A stretch of 64,000 nucleotides of DNA from Fodinicurvata sediminis DSM 21159. Lineage in GTDB: Bacteria > Pseudomonadota > Alphaproteobacteria > Kiloniellales > DSM-21159. Shown piece after piece: positions 9,099 to 17,668 of the stretch; the first letter of the stretch is position 1; each line of letters opens with the position of its first letter. Below the pieces are notes generated by a model. The model was not told the origin of the DNA. It saw nothing but the letters and a program-made list of their open reading frames with translations, and did no database searches. A program made the position numbers and the translations under genes. The stretch spans positions 124,001 through 188,000 of the forward strand of contig NZ_ATVH01000014.1 of NCBI RefSeq assembly GCF_000420625.1, read 5' to 3'.

Positions 9099-9130
9099 CA
9101 CGGGCGGTTGGTCGCTGATACGAGAACCGT

Positions 9131-9445
9131 TCACCCTATATAGGAGCGGCTGATACGTCCCTGTTCGTCCAGGACAAGGGTAAGACGATCCTTGCGATAG
9201 TCCTGGGTCACAGGCTGTCCCTCCTCTACGGCCCGAAGCTGCAAGCCCTCAAGCCCGGAAACGCAGGCCTCGGAAGGAGCGCCTGCGTCTTCTTCGATGG
9301 ACCCTGCCGTTCCGATCGTACGCGTACAACCGGCCAGGAAAACGCCGCCCAGGGCAACAGGCAGATGGCGGACCACGCCACCCAGGAATCTGCGTCGTGA
9401 AGGCGCGGAATCGCCTGCCGCGGAAAATTCGGGAAAATGCAACAT
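9131..9445 (-). CDS. Tat-signal lipoprotein with peptidase inhibitor I78-like domain
   Basis: 104 aa. The start at 9445 is chosen because a perfect GGAGG lies 5 nt upstream; an upstream GTG would include that site. Twin-arginine motif SRRRFLGG (residues 16-23), hydrophobic segment, then lipobox LAGC with Cys40. The C-terminal 45 residues match the I78 serine-protease-inhibitor pattern (C...L.GL...VTQDYR.DRL...LDE.GRISR). I78 domains usually end in a Cys-Gly that pairs with the first cysteine; here the tail is SYIG, so Cys61 lacks that partner. It lies 23 bp after the ThDP enzyme gene. Confidence 0.72.
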   Translation of the reverse strand: MLHFPEFSAAGDSAPSRRRFLGGVVRHLPVALGGVFLAGCTRTIGTAGSIEEDAGAPSEACVSGLEGLQLRAVEEGQPVTQDYRKDRLTLVLDEQGRISRSYIG

Positions 9446-9468
9446 ACCCACCTCCTTCAGGTTCACGC

Positions 9469-11154
9469 TCAGGCGCCGGCTTTCATGCGTTCCAGGGCTT
9501 CCGTACGTATTTCACTCAAGGTCTTTGCGGGATTGATGACCTCCGGATCCAGGCGCAACTCTATCAGAGCCGGTCGACCTGCTGTCCATGCACGCTCGAA
9601 TGCAGGCGCGAAGGCTTCGGTCTGTTCCACCAACTCACCATGCGCGCCGTAAGCCCTGGCCAGTTCGGCAAACGCGGGATTCTTCAAGTCCGTTGCACTG
9701 ACGCGCCCCGGATACTCGCGCTCCTGATGCATCCGGATGGTTCCGTACATGCCGTTGTTCACCACGATCACGATGATCGGCAGGTCGTACTGCATGGCCG
9801 TGGCCAGCTCCTGCCCATGCATCATGAAACAGCCATCCCCCGCAAAGGCGACCACGGGACGTTCCGGGAAGGCCCGCTTGGCAGCCACTGCCGCCGGCGT
9901 TCCATAGCCCATGGAGCCCGATGTCGGGGCAAGTTGCGTATAGCAGCCGCTGTAGCGGTGGAAACGATGAACCCAGCCGGCATAGTTCCCCGCACCATTG
10001 CAGACCACAGTTTCTCTTGGCAGACGTGTGCGCAGCCAGTCCATGATCTCGCCCATCTGGAGCGATCCCTGCACCTGTGGCGGCTCGGACCAGGCCAGGT
10101 ATTCCTGCCGCGCCTGCCGGGTCTGCTCCCGCCATTTTGGCGTGCTGGCTGGCTTCAACGCGGCCAAAGCCCGTGCAGCCGACTGTATCGACGAAAGTAT
10201 GGCCAGTTCCGGCTGGTAGACACGTCCCAGTTCCTCGGCCCCGGGATAGATGTGGACCAGCTTCTGCTGAGGCTGCGGAATGCCCACCAGGCTGTACCCA
10301 CTGGTGGTCATTTCGCCAAGGCGCGCACCCATTACTAGCAGAAGGTCCGCTTCACGTACCCGCGCCGCCAGGGCCGGATTGATCCCGATGCCGACGTCAC
10401 CGACATAATTGTCGTGCATGTTGTCAAAACAGTCCTGACGCCGGAAGACCGCGCCCACGGGCAGATCCCAGGTTTCGACAAAGCTTTCCAGATCGGCTCG
10501 TGTCTGCGGGTCCTTGCCATCGCCCACGAGAACCAGTGGGCGCTCGGCCTCATTCAACAAGCCCTGCAAGCGTTGCATCTCGCAGTCACCCGGGTGCGCC
10601 TCGACCTTCTGGTAGGGGGCGCTGTCGAGTTGCCGCACCGTGTCACAAAGCATATCCTCTGGAAGGGCCAGGACTACAGGGCCTGGACGTCCACTGGTGG
10701 CCGTGTAATAGGCCCGGCTGATGAACTCGGGGATGCGCGCTGCGTCATCGATCTGCGCGACCCACTTGGCCATCTCGCCATACATGCGGCGATAATCGAT
10801 TTCCTGGAAGGCTTCGCGTTCCATGTCGCCGCGGGCAACCTGTCCGATGAACAGGATCATTGGCGTGGAATCCTGCTGGGCGATGTGCAGGCCGGCCGTC
10901 GCATTGGCCGCACCAGGTCCGCGTGTCACGAAACAGAGGCCCGGCTCACCGGTCAGCTTGCCATAGGCGTCCGCCATCATGGCAGCCCCGCCTTCCTGAC
11001 GGCAAACCGTCACCTTCATGTCCGGCGCGTCATGCAGGGCGTCCAGTACCGCCAGATAGCTTTCGCCAGGGACACAGAAGACATGCTTGCCGCCATGCAG
11101 GCGCAAGCAATTGACAAGGATTTCACCACCGGTCTTCAGTTCGTTGGATTTCAT
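9469..11154 (-). CDS. thiamine-diphosphate-dependent enzyme, acetolactate synthase-like
   Basis: 561 aa with the three-domain layout of the ALS/POX/benzoylformate decarboxylase superfamily. The ThDP-activating glutamate is Glu54 (CRQEGGAA); the ThDP/Mg motif runs from GDG at 439-441 to NN at 466-467. Such proteins are often annotated as catalytic subunits of acetolactate synthase, but no regulatory ilvN-type subunit adjoins, and the neighbours (I78-like lipoprotein, nicotinamidase) do not suggest branched-chain synthesis. Substrate is not determinable; a 2-oxo-acid decarboxylase or carboligase is likely. Confidence 0.88.
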   Translation of the reverse strand: MKSNELKTGGEILVNCLRLHGGKHVFCVPGESYLAVLDALHDAPDMKVTVCRQEGGAAMMADAYGKLTGEPGLCFVTRGPGAANATAGLHIAQQDSTPMILFIGQVARGDMEREAFQEIDYRRMYGEMAKWVAQIDDAARIPEFISRAYYTATSGRPGPVVLALPEDMLCDTVRQLDSAPYQKVEAHPGDCEMQRLQGLLNEAERPLVLVGDGKDPQTRADLESFVETWDLPVGAVFRRQDCFDNMHDNYVGDVGIGINPALAARVREADLLLVMGARLGEMTTSGYSLVGIPQPQQKLVHIYPGAEELGRVYQPELAILSSIQSAARALAALKPASTPKWREQTRQARQEYLAWSEPPQVQGSLQMGEIMDWLRTRLPRETVVCNGAGNYAGWVHRFHRYSGCYTQLAPTSGSMGYGTPAAVAAKRAFPERPVVAFAGDGCFMMHGQELATAMQYDLPIIVIVVNNGMYGTIRMHQEREYPGRVSATDLKNPAFAELARAYGAHGELVEQTEAFAPAFERAWTAGRPALIELRLDPEVINPAKTLSEIRTEALERMKAGA

Positions 11155-11244
11155 GGTTATCTCTGTACTGATAGCTGTTGTTTGCCCGGATCATGCGCAA
11201 CGATGGCTGACAAGTCACGCACGGATGGAAAAGCGGGAGTGCCC

Positions 11245-11901
11245 ATGAACGACATCACACCGGATCCGAACAGGGACCTGCTTCTGGCCGTTGATTTGCA
11301 GTATGACTTCTGCCCGGGCGGGGCCCTCGAAGTCTCTGAGGGCGATCGTGTGGTCCCCGTCATCAATCGCCTGATCCCGGCCTTTGCCAACGTGGGGACG
11401 ACCCAGGACTGGCACCCGGCCGGACATGGTTCCTTCGCCAGCCAGCACGAGGGGAAGGCCCCCTTCGAGACGACCGAGATGCCTTATGGCACCCAGATCC
11501 TTTGGCCCGATCACTGTGTGCAGGGAAGCCGCGGCGCAGCCTTTCATGAAGACTTCCAACTGGACGCCTGCCAGTTCATCATCCGCAAAGGCTTCCGAAA
11601 GGCGATCGATTCCTATTCCGCCTTCTACGAGAACGACGGGGAAACGGCCACGGGATTGACCGGTTACCTGAACGAGCGCGGTATCACCCGGCTGTTCCTG
11701 GCCGGTCTGGCGCTTGATTTCTGTGTTTACTACTCCGCCCTGGACGCACGCCGCGAAGGTTTCGAGGTTGTCCTGGTCAAGGACGCCACGGCTGCCATCG
11801 ACCTCAACGGCTCCAAGGAAGCCGCCCTTTGGGAGATGGAGGACAAGGGCGTCGTGGTGACCGAATCCGCGACCATCCTGCAAGCCGTGCAAGGGGCGTG
11901 A
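11245..11901 (+). CDS. pncA: nicotinamidase
   Basis: Hydrolyses nicotinamide to nicotinate for NAD salvage. 218 aa in the isochorismatase-like fold. Catalytic triad candidates are Asp17 (LAVDLQ), Lys115 (IIRKGF) and Cys160 (ALDFCVYY); metal ligands begin with Asp55 and His57 (TQDWHP). The start at 11245 has GGGAG 5 nt upstream and is preferred to in-frame codons further upstream, which would overlap the divergent ThDP gene's leader. Followed by a small membrane-protein gene. Confidence 0.93.
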   Translation: MNDITPDPNRDLLLAVDLQYDFCPGGALEVSEGDRVVPVINRLIPAFANVGTTQDWHPAGHGSFASQHEGKAPFETTEMPYGTQILWPDHCVQGSRGAAFHEDFQLDACQFIIRKGFRKAIDSYSAFYENDGETATGLTGYLNERGITRLFLAGLALDFCVYYSALDARREGFEVVLVKDATAAIDLNGSKEAALWEMEDKGVVVTESATILQAVQGA

Positions 11902-11943
11902 CAGACTGAGAAAAGCACCACACTGTAAGAAAGGGGGCACGCC

Positions 11944-12222
11944 ATGACCGAACGGCTGAACGGGTTTCAGCGCGAGCTGGACGCCCAGTTGGAAGAACTG
12001 CGTCAGTACTATTTCTGGATCCATCTGACGGCCGACATGGGCTGCGGGATCTGTTTTGTCGTCGGCAGCATATTCTTCTTCTATCAAAGCCTGCTTTATG
12101 ACGGCACTTGGCTGTTCCTGATCGGCAGCATTCTCTTTGCTGCCAAGCCCTTCATCCGCCTGATTCACGAGTTGCACAGACAAAAACGCATTCATCAGGC
12201 GCAAGCTTCAAAAAACTCTTGA
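11944..12222 (+). CDS. YrhK-domain small membrane protein
   Basis: 92 aa. A short amphipathic N-terminal helix is followed by two hydrophobic segments (about residues 33-50 and 56-72) separated by a short turn with a GSIFFFY...LFLIGSILF pattern, as in YrhK domain proteins, then a basic C-terminal tail. It has an AAGGGGG ribosome site. No function is established for the family. It lies 42 bp after pncA on the same strand and may share its transcript. Confidence 0.72.
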   Translation: MTERLNGFQRELDAQLEELRQYYFWIHLTADMGCGICFVVGSIFFFYQSLLYDGTWLFLIGSILFAAKPFIRLIHELHRQKRIHQAQASKNS

Positions 12223-12312
12223 ACTCAAAGTCATAATAGCCCATGTCCCTGCCTCTCACCCGAAAGCGCAAGCGCTGGCTGGGTTCATCTGCTGTTACGA
12301 AGGGGACTTGCC

Positions 12313-12837
12313 TTGAAGACACTGACTGCCCTTTCCGAATCGGTGATGGACTTGGATCTGCGGACCCCAGACCCCGAAACCGAACAGGAAATTCCGCATA
12401 CCGGCGTGGCAAACGATTACCATGCCGACGGCTCGCGCATTGATTCGCTGTTTGATGCGAACCGATTGGACCATTTCATCGAAAAGGATGGCCAACGCTT
12501 TGCGGGGACCCATCTGATCATTGACCTGTGGGATGCCAGCCGCCTGGACGAGCTGGGTCATGTGGAGGAAAGCCTGCGTCAGGCCACGGAAGCGGCCGGT
12601 GCAACGCTGCTGAACATCGACCTCCATTACTTCACTCCCAATGGAGGCGTCTCAGGCGTTGCGGTGCTGGCGGAAAGCCACATCTCGATTCACACTTGGC
12701 CAGAGTGCGGCTATGCCGCCATCGACATCTTCATGTGCGGAGATGCCGAGCCAAGCAAGGCAATCAGCGTGCTGGAAAGCTCTTTCAAGCCGGGATCCAT
12801 CGAGGTTGGCGAGCACCGTCGCGGCGTGATCGGATGA
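12313..12837 (+). CDS. speD: S-adenosylmethionine decarboxylase proenzyme
   Basis: Makes decarboxylated AdoMet, the aminopropyl donor for spermidine. The proenzyme self-cleaves before Ser122 in ESHISIHTWPE to form the pyruvoyl group; that serine, His126 and the downstream CGYAAIDIFMCG cysteine are present. It is written from a TTG with AAGGGG 8 nt upstream (174 aa); an ATG at 12346 would remove 11 residues and is possible, because the first 45 residues look non-conserved. Stop lies 15 bp before speE, with which it forms an operon. Confidence 0.92.
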   Translation: MKTLTALSESVMDLDLRTPDPETEQEIPHTGVANDYHADGSRIDSLFDANRLDHFIEKDGQRFAGTHLIIDLWDASRLDELGHVEESLRQATEAAGATLLNIDLHYFTPNGGVSGVAVLAESHISIHTWPECGYAAIDIFMCGDAEPSKAISVLESSFKPGSIEVGEHRRGVIG

Positions 12838-12852
12838 GGGAGGAGTGATCCC

Positions 12853-13701
12853 ATGAAGCAGGTCTATCAAGAGGCCCTGCACCAGGATTACGGCCAGTTC
12901 TTCACCATAGCGCATGAACTCTACAGAGAGAAAACGGAGCACCAGGACCTGGTGATCTTCGAGAATGCGGCTTTTGGCAAGGTTCTGGCCCTCGACGGCA
13001 TTATTCAGACGACCACGGGGGACAACCACATCTATCACGAGATGCTGGTACATGTCCCCCTGCTCGCCCATGGCAATGCGCGCAATATCCTGATCATAGG
13101 CGGCGGTGACGGCGGAACACTGCGTGAAGCCGTGAAACACCCCCTGGACAAGGCCACGATGGTCGAGATCGACAGCCATGTCATCGAGCTGTCGAAGGAA
13201 TACCTGCCAGAGCTATCCGACGGGGCCTTCGATCATCCCAGGGCAGAAGTCATCGTCGGAGACGGCTATGCCTTCGTGGAACAGACGGACAGGCGATTCG
13301 ACGTGATCATCGTGGATTCAAGCGACCCTGTCGGGCCGAGCGCGGTGCTCTTCTCGGAAGCGTTCTATCGCAACTGCCGGCGTTGCCTGAATCCGGGCGG
13401 CATCCTGATCACGCAGAATGGCGTGCCCTATCTTCAAAGTGACGAATTGACGAATGGCCACCGCATCCTCTCTAAGCTGTTCGAGGATATGACCTTCTAT
13501 CTGGCCACCGTGCCAACCTACAGCGGCGGTCCCATGGCCTTCGGCTGGGCCAGCAATGCTCCGGAGCATCGAAATACGCCCGTGGAGATCCTGCGGGAAC
13601 GCTATTCCGATCAGGCTCTGCAAACCAGTTACTATACGCCTGACATTCACAAGGGCGCCTTTGCCCTGCCCCCAAGGGTTTCGCGCTTGATGAAGGATTA
13701 G
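12853..13701 (+). CDS. speE: spermidine synthase
   Basis: Transfers the aminopropyl group from decarboxylated AdoMet to putrescine. 282 aa. It shows the Rossmann motif GGGDGG at residues 83-88 and catalytic Asp155 within VDSSDPVGP, both diagnostic of the family. A GGAGG-like site precedes the ATG. It directly follows speD and ends at a bidirectional terminator, so speDE is a two-gene unit. Confidence 0.96.
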   Translation: MKQVYQEALHQDYGQFFTIAHELYREKTEHQDLVIFENAAFGKVLALDGIIQTTTGDNHIYHEMLVHVPLLAHGNARNILIIGGGDGGTLREAVKHPLDKATMVEIDSHVIELSKEYLPELSDGAFDHPRAEVIVGDGYAFVEQTDRRFDVIIVDSSDPVGPSAVLFSEAFYRNCRRCLNPGGILITQNGVPYLQSDELTNGHRILSKLFEDMTFYLATVPTYSGGPMAFGWASNAPEHRNTPVEILRERYSDQALQTSYYTPDIHKGAFALPPRVSRLMKD

Positions 13702-13708
13702 GTAAAGG

Positions 13709-13734
13709 GGCGGCTCCAAAGTTTTCGAGCCGCC
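13709..13734. terminator. bidirectional hairpin terminator between speE and bioY
   Basis: Stem GGCGGCTC (13709-13716) / GAGCCGCC (13727-13734) with a 10-nt loop, followed on the plus strand by CTCTTCACTTTT-like pyrimidine-rich sequence. It lies in the 56-bp gap between convergent genes. Confidence 0.7.
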
Positions 13735-13757
13735 TCTTCACTTTTCAGAAGCTGTAC

Positions 13758-14342
13758 TCAGCGACGTTCGATCAGCTTCCAGACGGACGGCAGCATCAGT
13801 GCACCCAGGACGATCTTCAGGATGCCGCCTGCGATGAAGGGCGTGAACCCACTGGCAAGTGCCTGATGAAATCCGATAAGCGTGGCAAGCCAGGCAACAC
13901 CGCTGCCCATCAGGATAACTGTGCCCAGAGTCATGGCCATCATGCTGAGCCAGATATTCCGGTCCCAGCCCCGTTCGGCCAGCCAGCCAACGACAGCGGC
14001 CGCCGCCACGAAACCGATGAGATACCCGGCCGTGGGACCCGCGAGATAGGCCAGTCCTGCGCCTGATGCGAAGACCGGGAGCCCGACAGCACCCTCGGCC
14101 AGATAGAGCGCCAGTGTCGCGGCTCCCAGGCGCAGTCCAAAACTCATGCCTATTACAAGGACAGCAAGACTCTGCATCGTGACCGGGACCGGCCAGAAAG
14201 GCACCTGAACCTTGGCGGAAATAGCCAGGACCAGAGTACCGGCCAACATGAGCACCAACGCGCGCGGCAGGGAAACCCCCCCGCCTGATGCAGGCCAGAT
14301 CGTCTGTGCCAGTGTTGGTGCGATCCTAGAAGTATCTGCCAT
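13758..14342 (-). CDS. bioY: biotin transporter substrate-binding subunit BioY
   Basis: S-component of an ECF biotin importer. 194 aa, about six hydrophobic segments. BioY-typical motifs include KVQVPFWPVPVTMQ near residues 44-57 and the AYLAGPTAGYLIGF stretch. No bioM/bioN genes are adjacent; it may use shared ECF modules or function alone, as known for some alphaproteobacterial BioY proteins. It follows rplQ on the same strand but is separated from it by a strong terminator, so it probably has its own promoter. Confidence 0.93.
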   Translation of the reverse strand: MADTSRIAPTLAQTIWPASGGGVSLPRALVLMLAGTLVLAISAKVQVPFWPVPVTMQSLAVLVIGMSFGLRLGAATLALYLAEGAVGLPVFASGAGLAYLAGPTAGYLIGFVAAAAVVGWLAERGWDRNIWLSMMAMTLGTVILMGSGVAWLATLIGFHQALASGFTPFIAGGILKIVLGALMLPSVWKLIERR

Positions 14343-14379
14343 CTTCCACTCCCTTGATTTCGTTCACAGTAAAATCCAG

Positions 14380-14420
14380 GCAAAAAAATCCCCGCAGGAA
14401 AGCATTCCAGCGGGGATTTT
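14380..14420 (-). terminator. rho-independent terminator after rplQ
   Basis: Minus strand: AAAATCCCCGC, an inner GGAA-TGCT-TTCC hairpin, then GCGGGGATTTT running into T7. It has a long perfect outer stem and a U-tail, 20 bp after the rplQ stop, ending the alpha operon. Confidence 0.9.
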
Positions 14421-14440
14421 CATCAGATAACTGGGACAGC

Positions 14441-14875
14441 TCAGCTGTCTTCTTCGTCCTCATCCTCGTCGGCAAACTGCGTCGGGCCTGAATCCTGGCC
14501 CTTGGCATCGGGATTCCGATCAACCAGCTCGATGACCGCAAGCGGTGCCATGTCGCCATAACGGAAACCCGCCTTGAGCACGCGTGTGTAGCCGCCATTG
14601 CGGCTCTGGTAGCGCTCGGCCAGCTCTCCGAACAGCTTCTGAAGCTGCTTGTTGTCACGCACGGTGATCGCTGCCTGGCGACGCGCATGCAGATTGTTGC
14701 GCTTGCCCAGAGTGATCAGGCGATCCGCAATACGACGGAGCTCCTTCGCCTTGGGAAGCGTGGTAACGATCTGCTCATGCTTGATGAGCGAGGTCGCCAT
14801 GTTGGAGAACATCGCCTTGCGATGCTGTGTTTTCCTGTTCAGCTTGCGCTGGGCCATACCGTGACGCATTGCCAT
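14441..14875 (-). CDS. rplQ: 50S ribosomal protein L17
   Basis: 144 aa; the conserved core [12 protein letters not shown] and the LITLGKR segment identify L17. Beyond the usual ~120 residues it has an acidic tail (EDEDEEDS end), a common alphaproteobacterial extension. Last gene of the alpha operon, 110 bp after rpoA, before a strong terminator. Confidence 0.97.
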   Translation of the reverse strand: MAMRHGMAQRKLNRKTQHRKAMFSNMATSLIKHEQIVTTLPKAKELRRIADRLITLGKRNNLHARRQAAITVRDNKQLQKLFGELAERYQSRNGGYTRVLKAGFRYGDMAPLAVIELVDRNPDAKGQDSGPTQFADEDEDEEDS

Positions 14876-14985
14876 TCCTCCTGATCATCCGGATCTCGCG
14901 CACGAGATCGATAGCACTGCCCACTGCCCTGTATCCGGAACAATGGGGCGGGCCCGAACGGCCCTGTAAAAATTACTCAGCCGAG

Positions 14986-16002
14986 TCAGTACGGCTCTTC
15001 AAGGCGCTTGGAAAGCTCCTCGATGTTCTCTGGCGGCCAGTTCGGAATCTCCATCCCGAGATGCAGACCCATCTGGGCGAGCACTTCCTTGATCTCGTTC
15101 AGCGACTTGCGACCAAAGTTGGGTGTGCGCAACATCTCGCCTTCAGATTTCTGAACCAGATCACCGATGTAGACGATGTTGTCATTCTTCAGGCAATTGG
15201 CTGAACGGACAGAGAGCTCCAGCTCATCCACCTTGCGGAGCAGGTTCCGATTGAACGGCGGCTCGCCCTCATCTTCTTTCGCGTCATGAGCCTGCGGCTC
15301 ATCGAAGTTGATGAAGAGCTGCAACTGATCCTGGAGAATACGCGCGGCATAAGCCACGGAATCTTCAGGCGACAGCGCGCCATTCGTATCAACTTCCATG
15401 GTCAGCTTGTCATAGTCCGTGACCTGACCAACACGCGTGTTCTCGACCTTGTAGGCCGCCCGGCGCACGGGGGAGAAGATGGAATCCACCGGGATCAGTC
15501 CGATCGGGGCATCCTCAGGACGGTTCTGGGATCCGGGAACATAGCCCTTACCCTGCTCGACGGTCAGCTCCATGTCGAAACGTGCGCCGTCATCCAGGGT
15601 GCAGATGACCAGGTCGGGATTCATGATCTCGATATCTGCGCCGGCTTCAATCTGTCCGGCGGTCACTTCCCCTGGGCCTTCCGCACGCAGACGCATGCGC
15701 TTCGGGCCCTCGGCATGCATCCGCAGTGCCATGGCCTTAACGTTGAGGACGATGTCCGTCACGTCTTCGCGAACGCCCGGAATGGACGAGAATTCGTGCA
15801 GAACGCCATCGATCTGAATCGCGGTGACAGCAGCTCCCTGAAGGGAGGACAGAAGGACACGCCGCAAGGCGTTGCCCAACGTCAGCCCAAAGCCACGTTC
15901 CAACGGCTCCGCAACGATCTTGGCAGTACGTTCAGCCGAACTCCCGGGCTGGACATCCAGCTTGTTCGGCTTGATCAGGTCGGTCCAATTCTTTTCCAGC
16001 AT
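14986..16002 (-). CDS. rpoA: RNA polymerase alpha subunit
   Basis: 338 aa. N-terminal assembly domain (residues 1-235; [19 protein letters not shown]) and C-terminal DNA-contacting domain with [12 protein letters not shown] and the [10 protein letters not shown] helix-hairpin segment. Standard place between rpsK and rplQ. Unlike most alpha operons rpsD is absent, which is normal for alphaproteobacteria. The 154-bp spacer to rpsK is unusually long for this block. Confidence 0.98.
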   Translation of the reverse strand: MLEKNWTDLIKPNKLDVQPGSSAERTAKIVAEPLERGFGLTLGNALRRVLLSSLQGAAVTAIQIDGVLHEFSSIPGVREDVTDIVLNVKAMALRMHAEGPKRMRLRAEGPGEVTAGQIEAGADIEIMNPDLVICTLDDGARFDMELTVEQGKGYVPGSQNRPEDAPIGLIPVDSIFSPVRRAAYKVENTRVGQVTDYDKLTMEVDTNGALSPEDSVAYAARILQDQLQLFINFDEPQAHDAKEDEGEPPFNRNLLRKVDELELSVRSANCLKNDNIVYIGDLVQKSEGEMLRTPNFGRKSLNEIKEVLAQMGLHLGMEIPNWPPENIEELSKRLEEPY

Positions 16003-16156
16003 CTATATGCCTCTTGAGTCGAGCAGGGTTCTTGAAACACACCCACCAGCTCTCGCGAACTGGCGGTGTCTCAAACGCTTTCCCTCTATCTCGCAGTCGA
16101 CAGCGGCTCGATACACCGTCGACGGCCATCCGTTGAAGGAAGCGCAGATAGCAGTG

Positions 16157-16549
16157 TCAGACGCGGCGGCGCTTGCGCGGACGGCAGCCGTTGTGCGGGA
16201 TCGGCGTGACGTCGCGAATGGCCGTGATCTGGAAGCCCACGGACTGCAGCGCCCGCAGTGCTGATTCGCGACCCGAGCCCGGTCCCTTTACGTTCACCTC
16301 CAGGGTGCGCATACCGTGCTCCTGAGCCTTGCGCCCTGCATTCTCTGCGGCAATCTGGGCGGCATAGGGCGTGGACTTGCGAGAGCCCTTGAACCCCTGT
16401 GCGCCGGCCGTGGACCAGGCAATTGCATTGCCCTGGACATCCGTGATGCTGATCACGGTGTTGTTGAAGGAAGCGTTCACATGCGCAATGCCGGAAGTGA
16501 TGTTCTTCTTTTCGCGGCGGCGCAGGCGGGAAGTTTGCTGTTTGGCCAT
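16157..16549 (-). CDS. rpsK: 30S ribosomal protein S11
   Basis: 130 aa, with NVTSGIAH-like start region ([18 protein letters not shown]) and C-terminal [15 protein letters not shown], both diagnostic of S11. It lies 15 bp after rpsM in the alpha operon. Confidence 0.98.
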   Translation of the reverse strand: MAKQQTSRLRRREKKNITSGIAHVNASFNNTVISITDVQGNAIAWSTAGAQGFKGSRKSTPYAAQIAAENAGRKAQEHGMRTLEVNVKGPGSGRESALRALQSVGFQITAIRDVTPIPHNGCRPRKRRRV

Positions 16550-16564
16550 AATATCTGTGCGCCC

Positions 16565-16942
16565 TTATCTCGTCGCTTTCTTTTTGCCGGCAATCGGCTT
16601 CGCAGGACCCTTGCGGGTCCGCGCGTTTGTATGCGTACGCTGACCGCGGAGCGGCAGGTTCTTGCGATGACGCAGACCGCGATAGCAGCCCAGGTCCATC
16701 AAACGCTTGATGTTCATCGCGACCTCACGGCGCAGATCACCTTCGACCAGGTATTCCCGGTCAATGGTCTCACGCACCCGCACGACTTCGTCGTCGGTCA
16801 TTTCATGAACGCGCCGGCTCTCGGGCACGGACACCTTCTCACAGATCTCCTTAGCCTTGGCAGGGCCGATCCCGTGAATGTAGGTAAGCGCAATGGGGAC
16901 GCGCTTGCCTGTAGGAATATTGACGCCAGCGATACGTGCCAC
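16565..16942 (-). CDS. rpsM: 30S ribosomal protein S13
   Basis: 125 aa; [10 protein letters not shown] start, [11 protein letters not shown] helix-two-turn-helix region and the C-terminal [13 protein letters not shown] motif are typical of S13, which contacts the 16S head and the P-site tRNA. First gene of the alpha operon; a strong promoter lies about 100-125 bp upstream, so it is not solely dependent on read-through from adk. Confidence 0.98.
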   Translation of the reverse strand: MARIAGVNIPTGKRVPIALTYIHGIGPAKAKEICEKVSVPESRRVHEMTDDEVVRVRETIDREYLVEGDLRREVAMNIKRLMDLGCYRGLRHRKNLPLRGQRTHTNARTRKGPAKPIAGKKKATR

Positions 16943-17040
16943 GCCGCAGTCTCCTTAAAACCTGTATCAAGTTCAAACCAACAACAGGACAAATCGAACA
17001 GGCTAAAACAGCCCGGTCGCACCCGCGCCAGGAAGCCGCG

Positions 17041-17068
17041 ATTATAGGAACGGCCTCCGCCGGGTCAA
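17041..17068 (-). promoter_or_regulatory. sigma70-type promoter of the rpsM-rpsK-rpoA-rplQ unit
   Basis: Minus strand: -35 TTGACC (17063-17068), 16-bp spacer, perfect -10 TATAAT (17041-17046), in the 153-bp gap between adk and rpsM. It is the clearest promoter in the window. Confidence 0.78.
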
Positions 17069-17095
17069 GTCTTGCCTTTACTCCTGCAGACCCTT

Positions 17096-17668
17096 TTATG
17101 CAGCCTTCAGGATACCCTCGATCTGCTCCGTCACTTCATCGATCGGCTTCATGCCGTCGACCGTCTTCAGTATGCCCTTGTCCCGGTAGTAGGGAAGTAT
17201 CGGAGCTGTCTGCTCGCGATAGACTTCCAGCCGGCGCCTAAGGGTATCTACCGTGTCATCGGAACGAGCCTGCTCGGATTCATTGATCCGGGTTTCGATC
17301 CGACTGACCAGTTCCTCTTCGTTCACCTTGATCTCGATGACCGCACCCAGCGGCAAGCCCTTGCCTTCCAGGAGGGTGTCCAATGCCTCGGCCTGCGGAA
17401 CGGTGCGCGGGAAACCATCCAGGATGAACCCCTTGGCACAATCCGGTTGCTCGATGCGCTCGGAGATCATCTTGATCATCAACTCGTCGGGCATCAGCTG
17501 CCCATCATCCATGATCTTCTTTGCGCGCTGTCCCAGATCGCTACCTGAAGCGACCGCACTGCGCAGCATGTCCCCTGTCGAAAGGTGTGCAATTCCGTGA
17601 CGCTCCGTCAGCAATTGCGCCTGTGTTCCCTTTCCAGCCCCCGGAGGACCGAGAAGAATAATGTTCAT
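17096..17668 (-). CDS. adk: adenylate kinase
   Basis: AMP + ATP to 2 ADP. 190 aa, the short (LID-reduced) form usual in alphaproteobacteria. P-loop GPPGAGKGT at residues 7-15 and the [10 protein letters not shown] motif for AMP binding. Its start codon overlaps the secY stop (ATGA-type), the standard secY-adk arrangement. Confidence 0.97.
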   Translation of the reverse strand: MNIILLGPPGAGKGTQAQLLTERHGIAHLSTGDMLRSAVASGSDLGQRAKKIMDDGQLMPDELMIKMISERIEQPDCAKGFILDGFPRTVPQAEALDTLLEGKGLPLGAVIEIKVNEEELVSRIETRINESEQARSDDTVDTLRRRLEVYREQTAPILPYYRDKGILKTVDGMKPIDEVTEQIEGILKAA

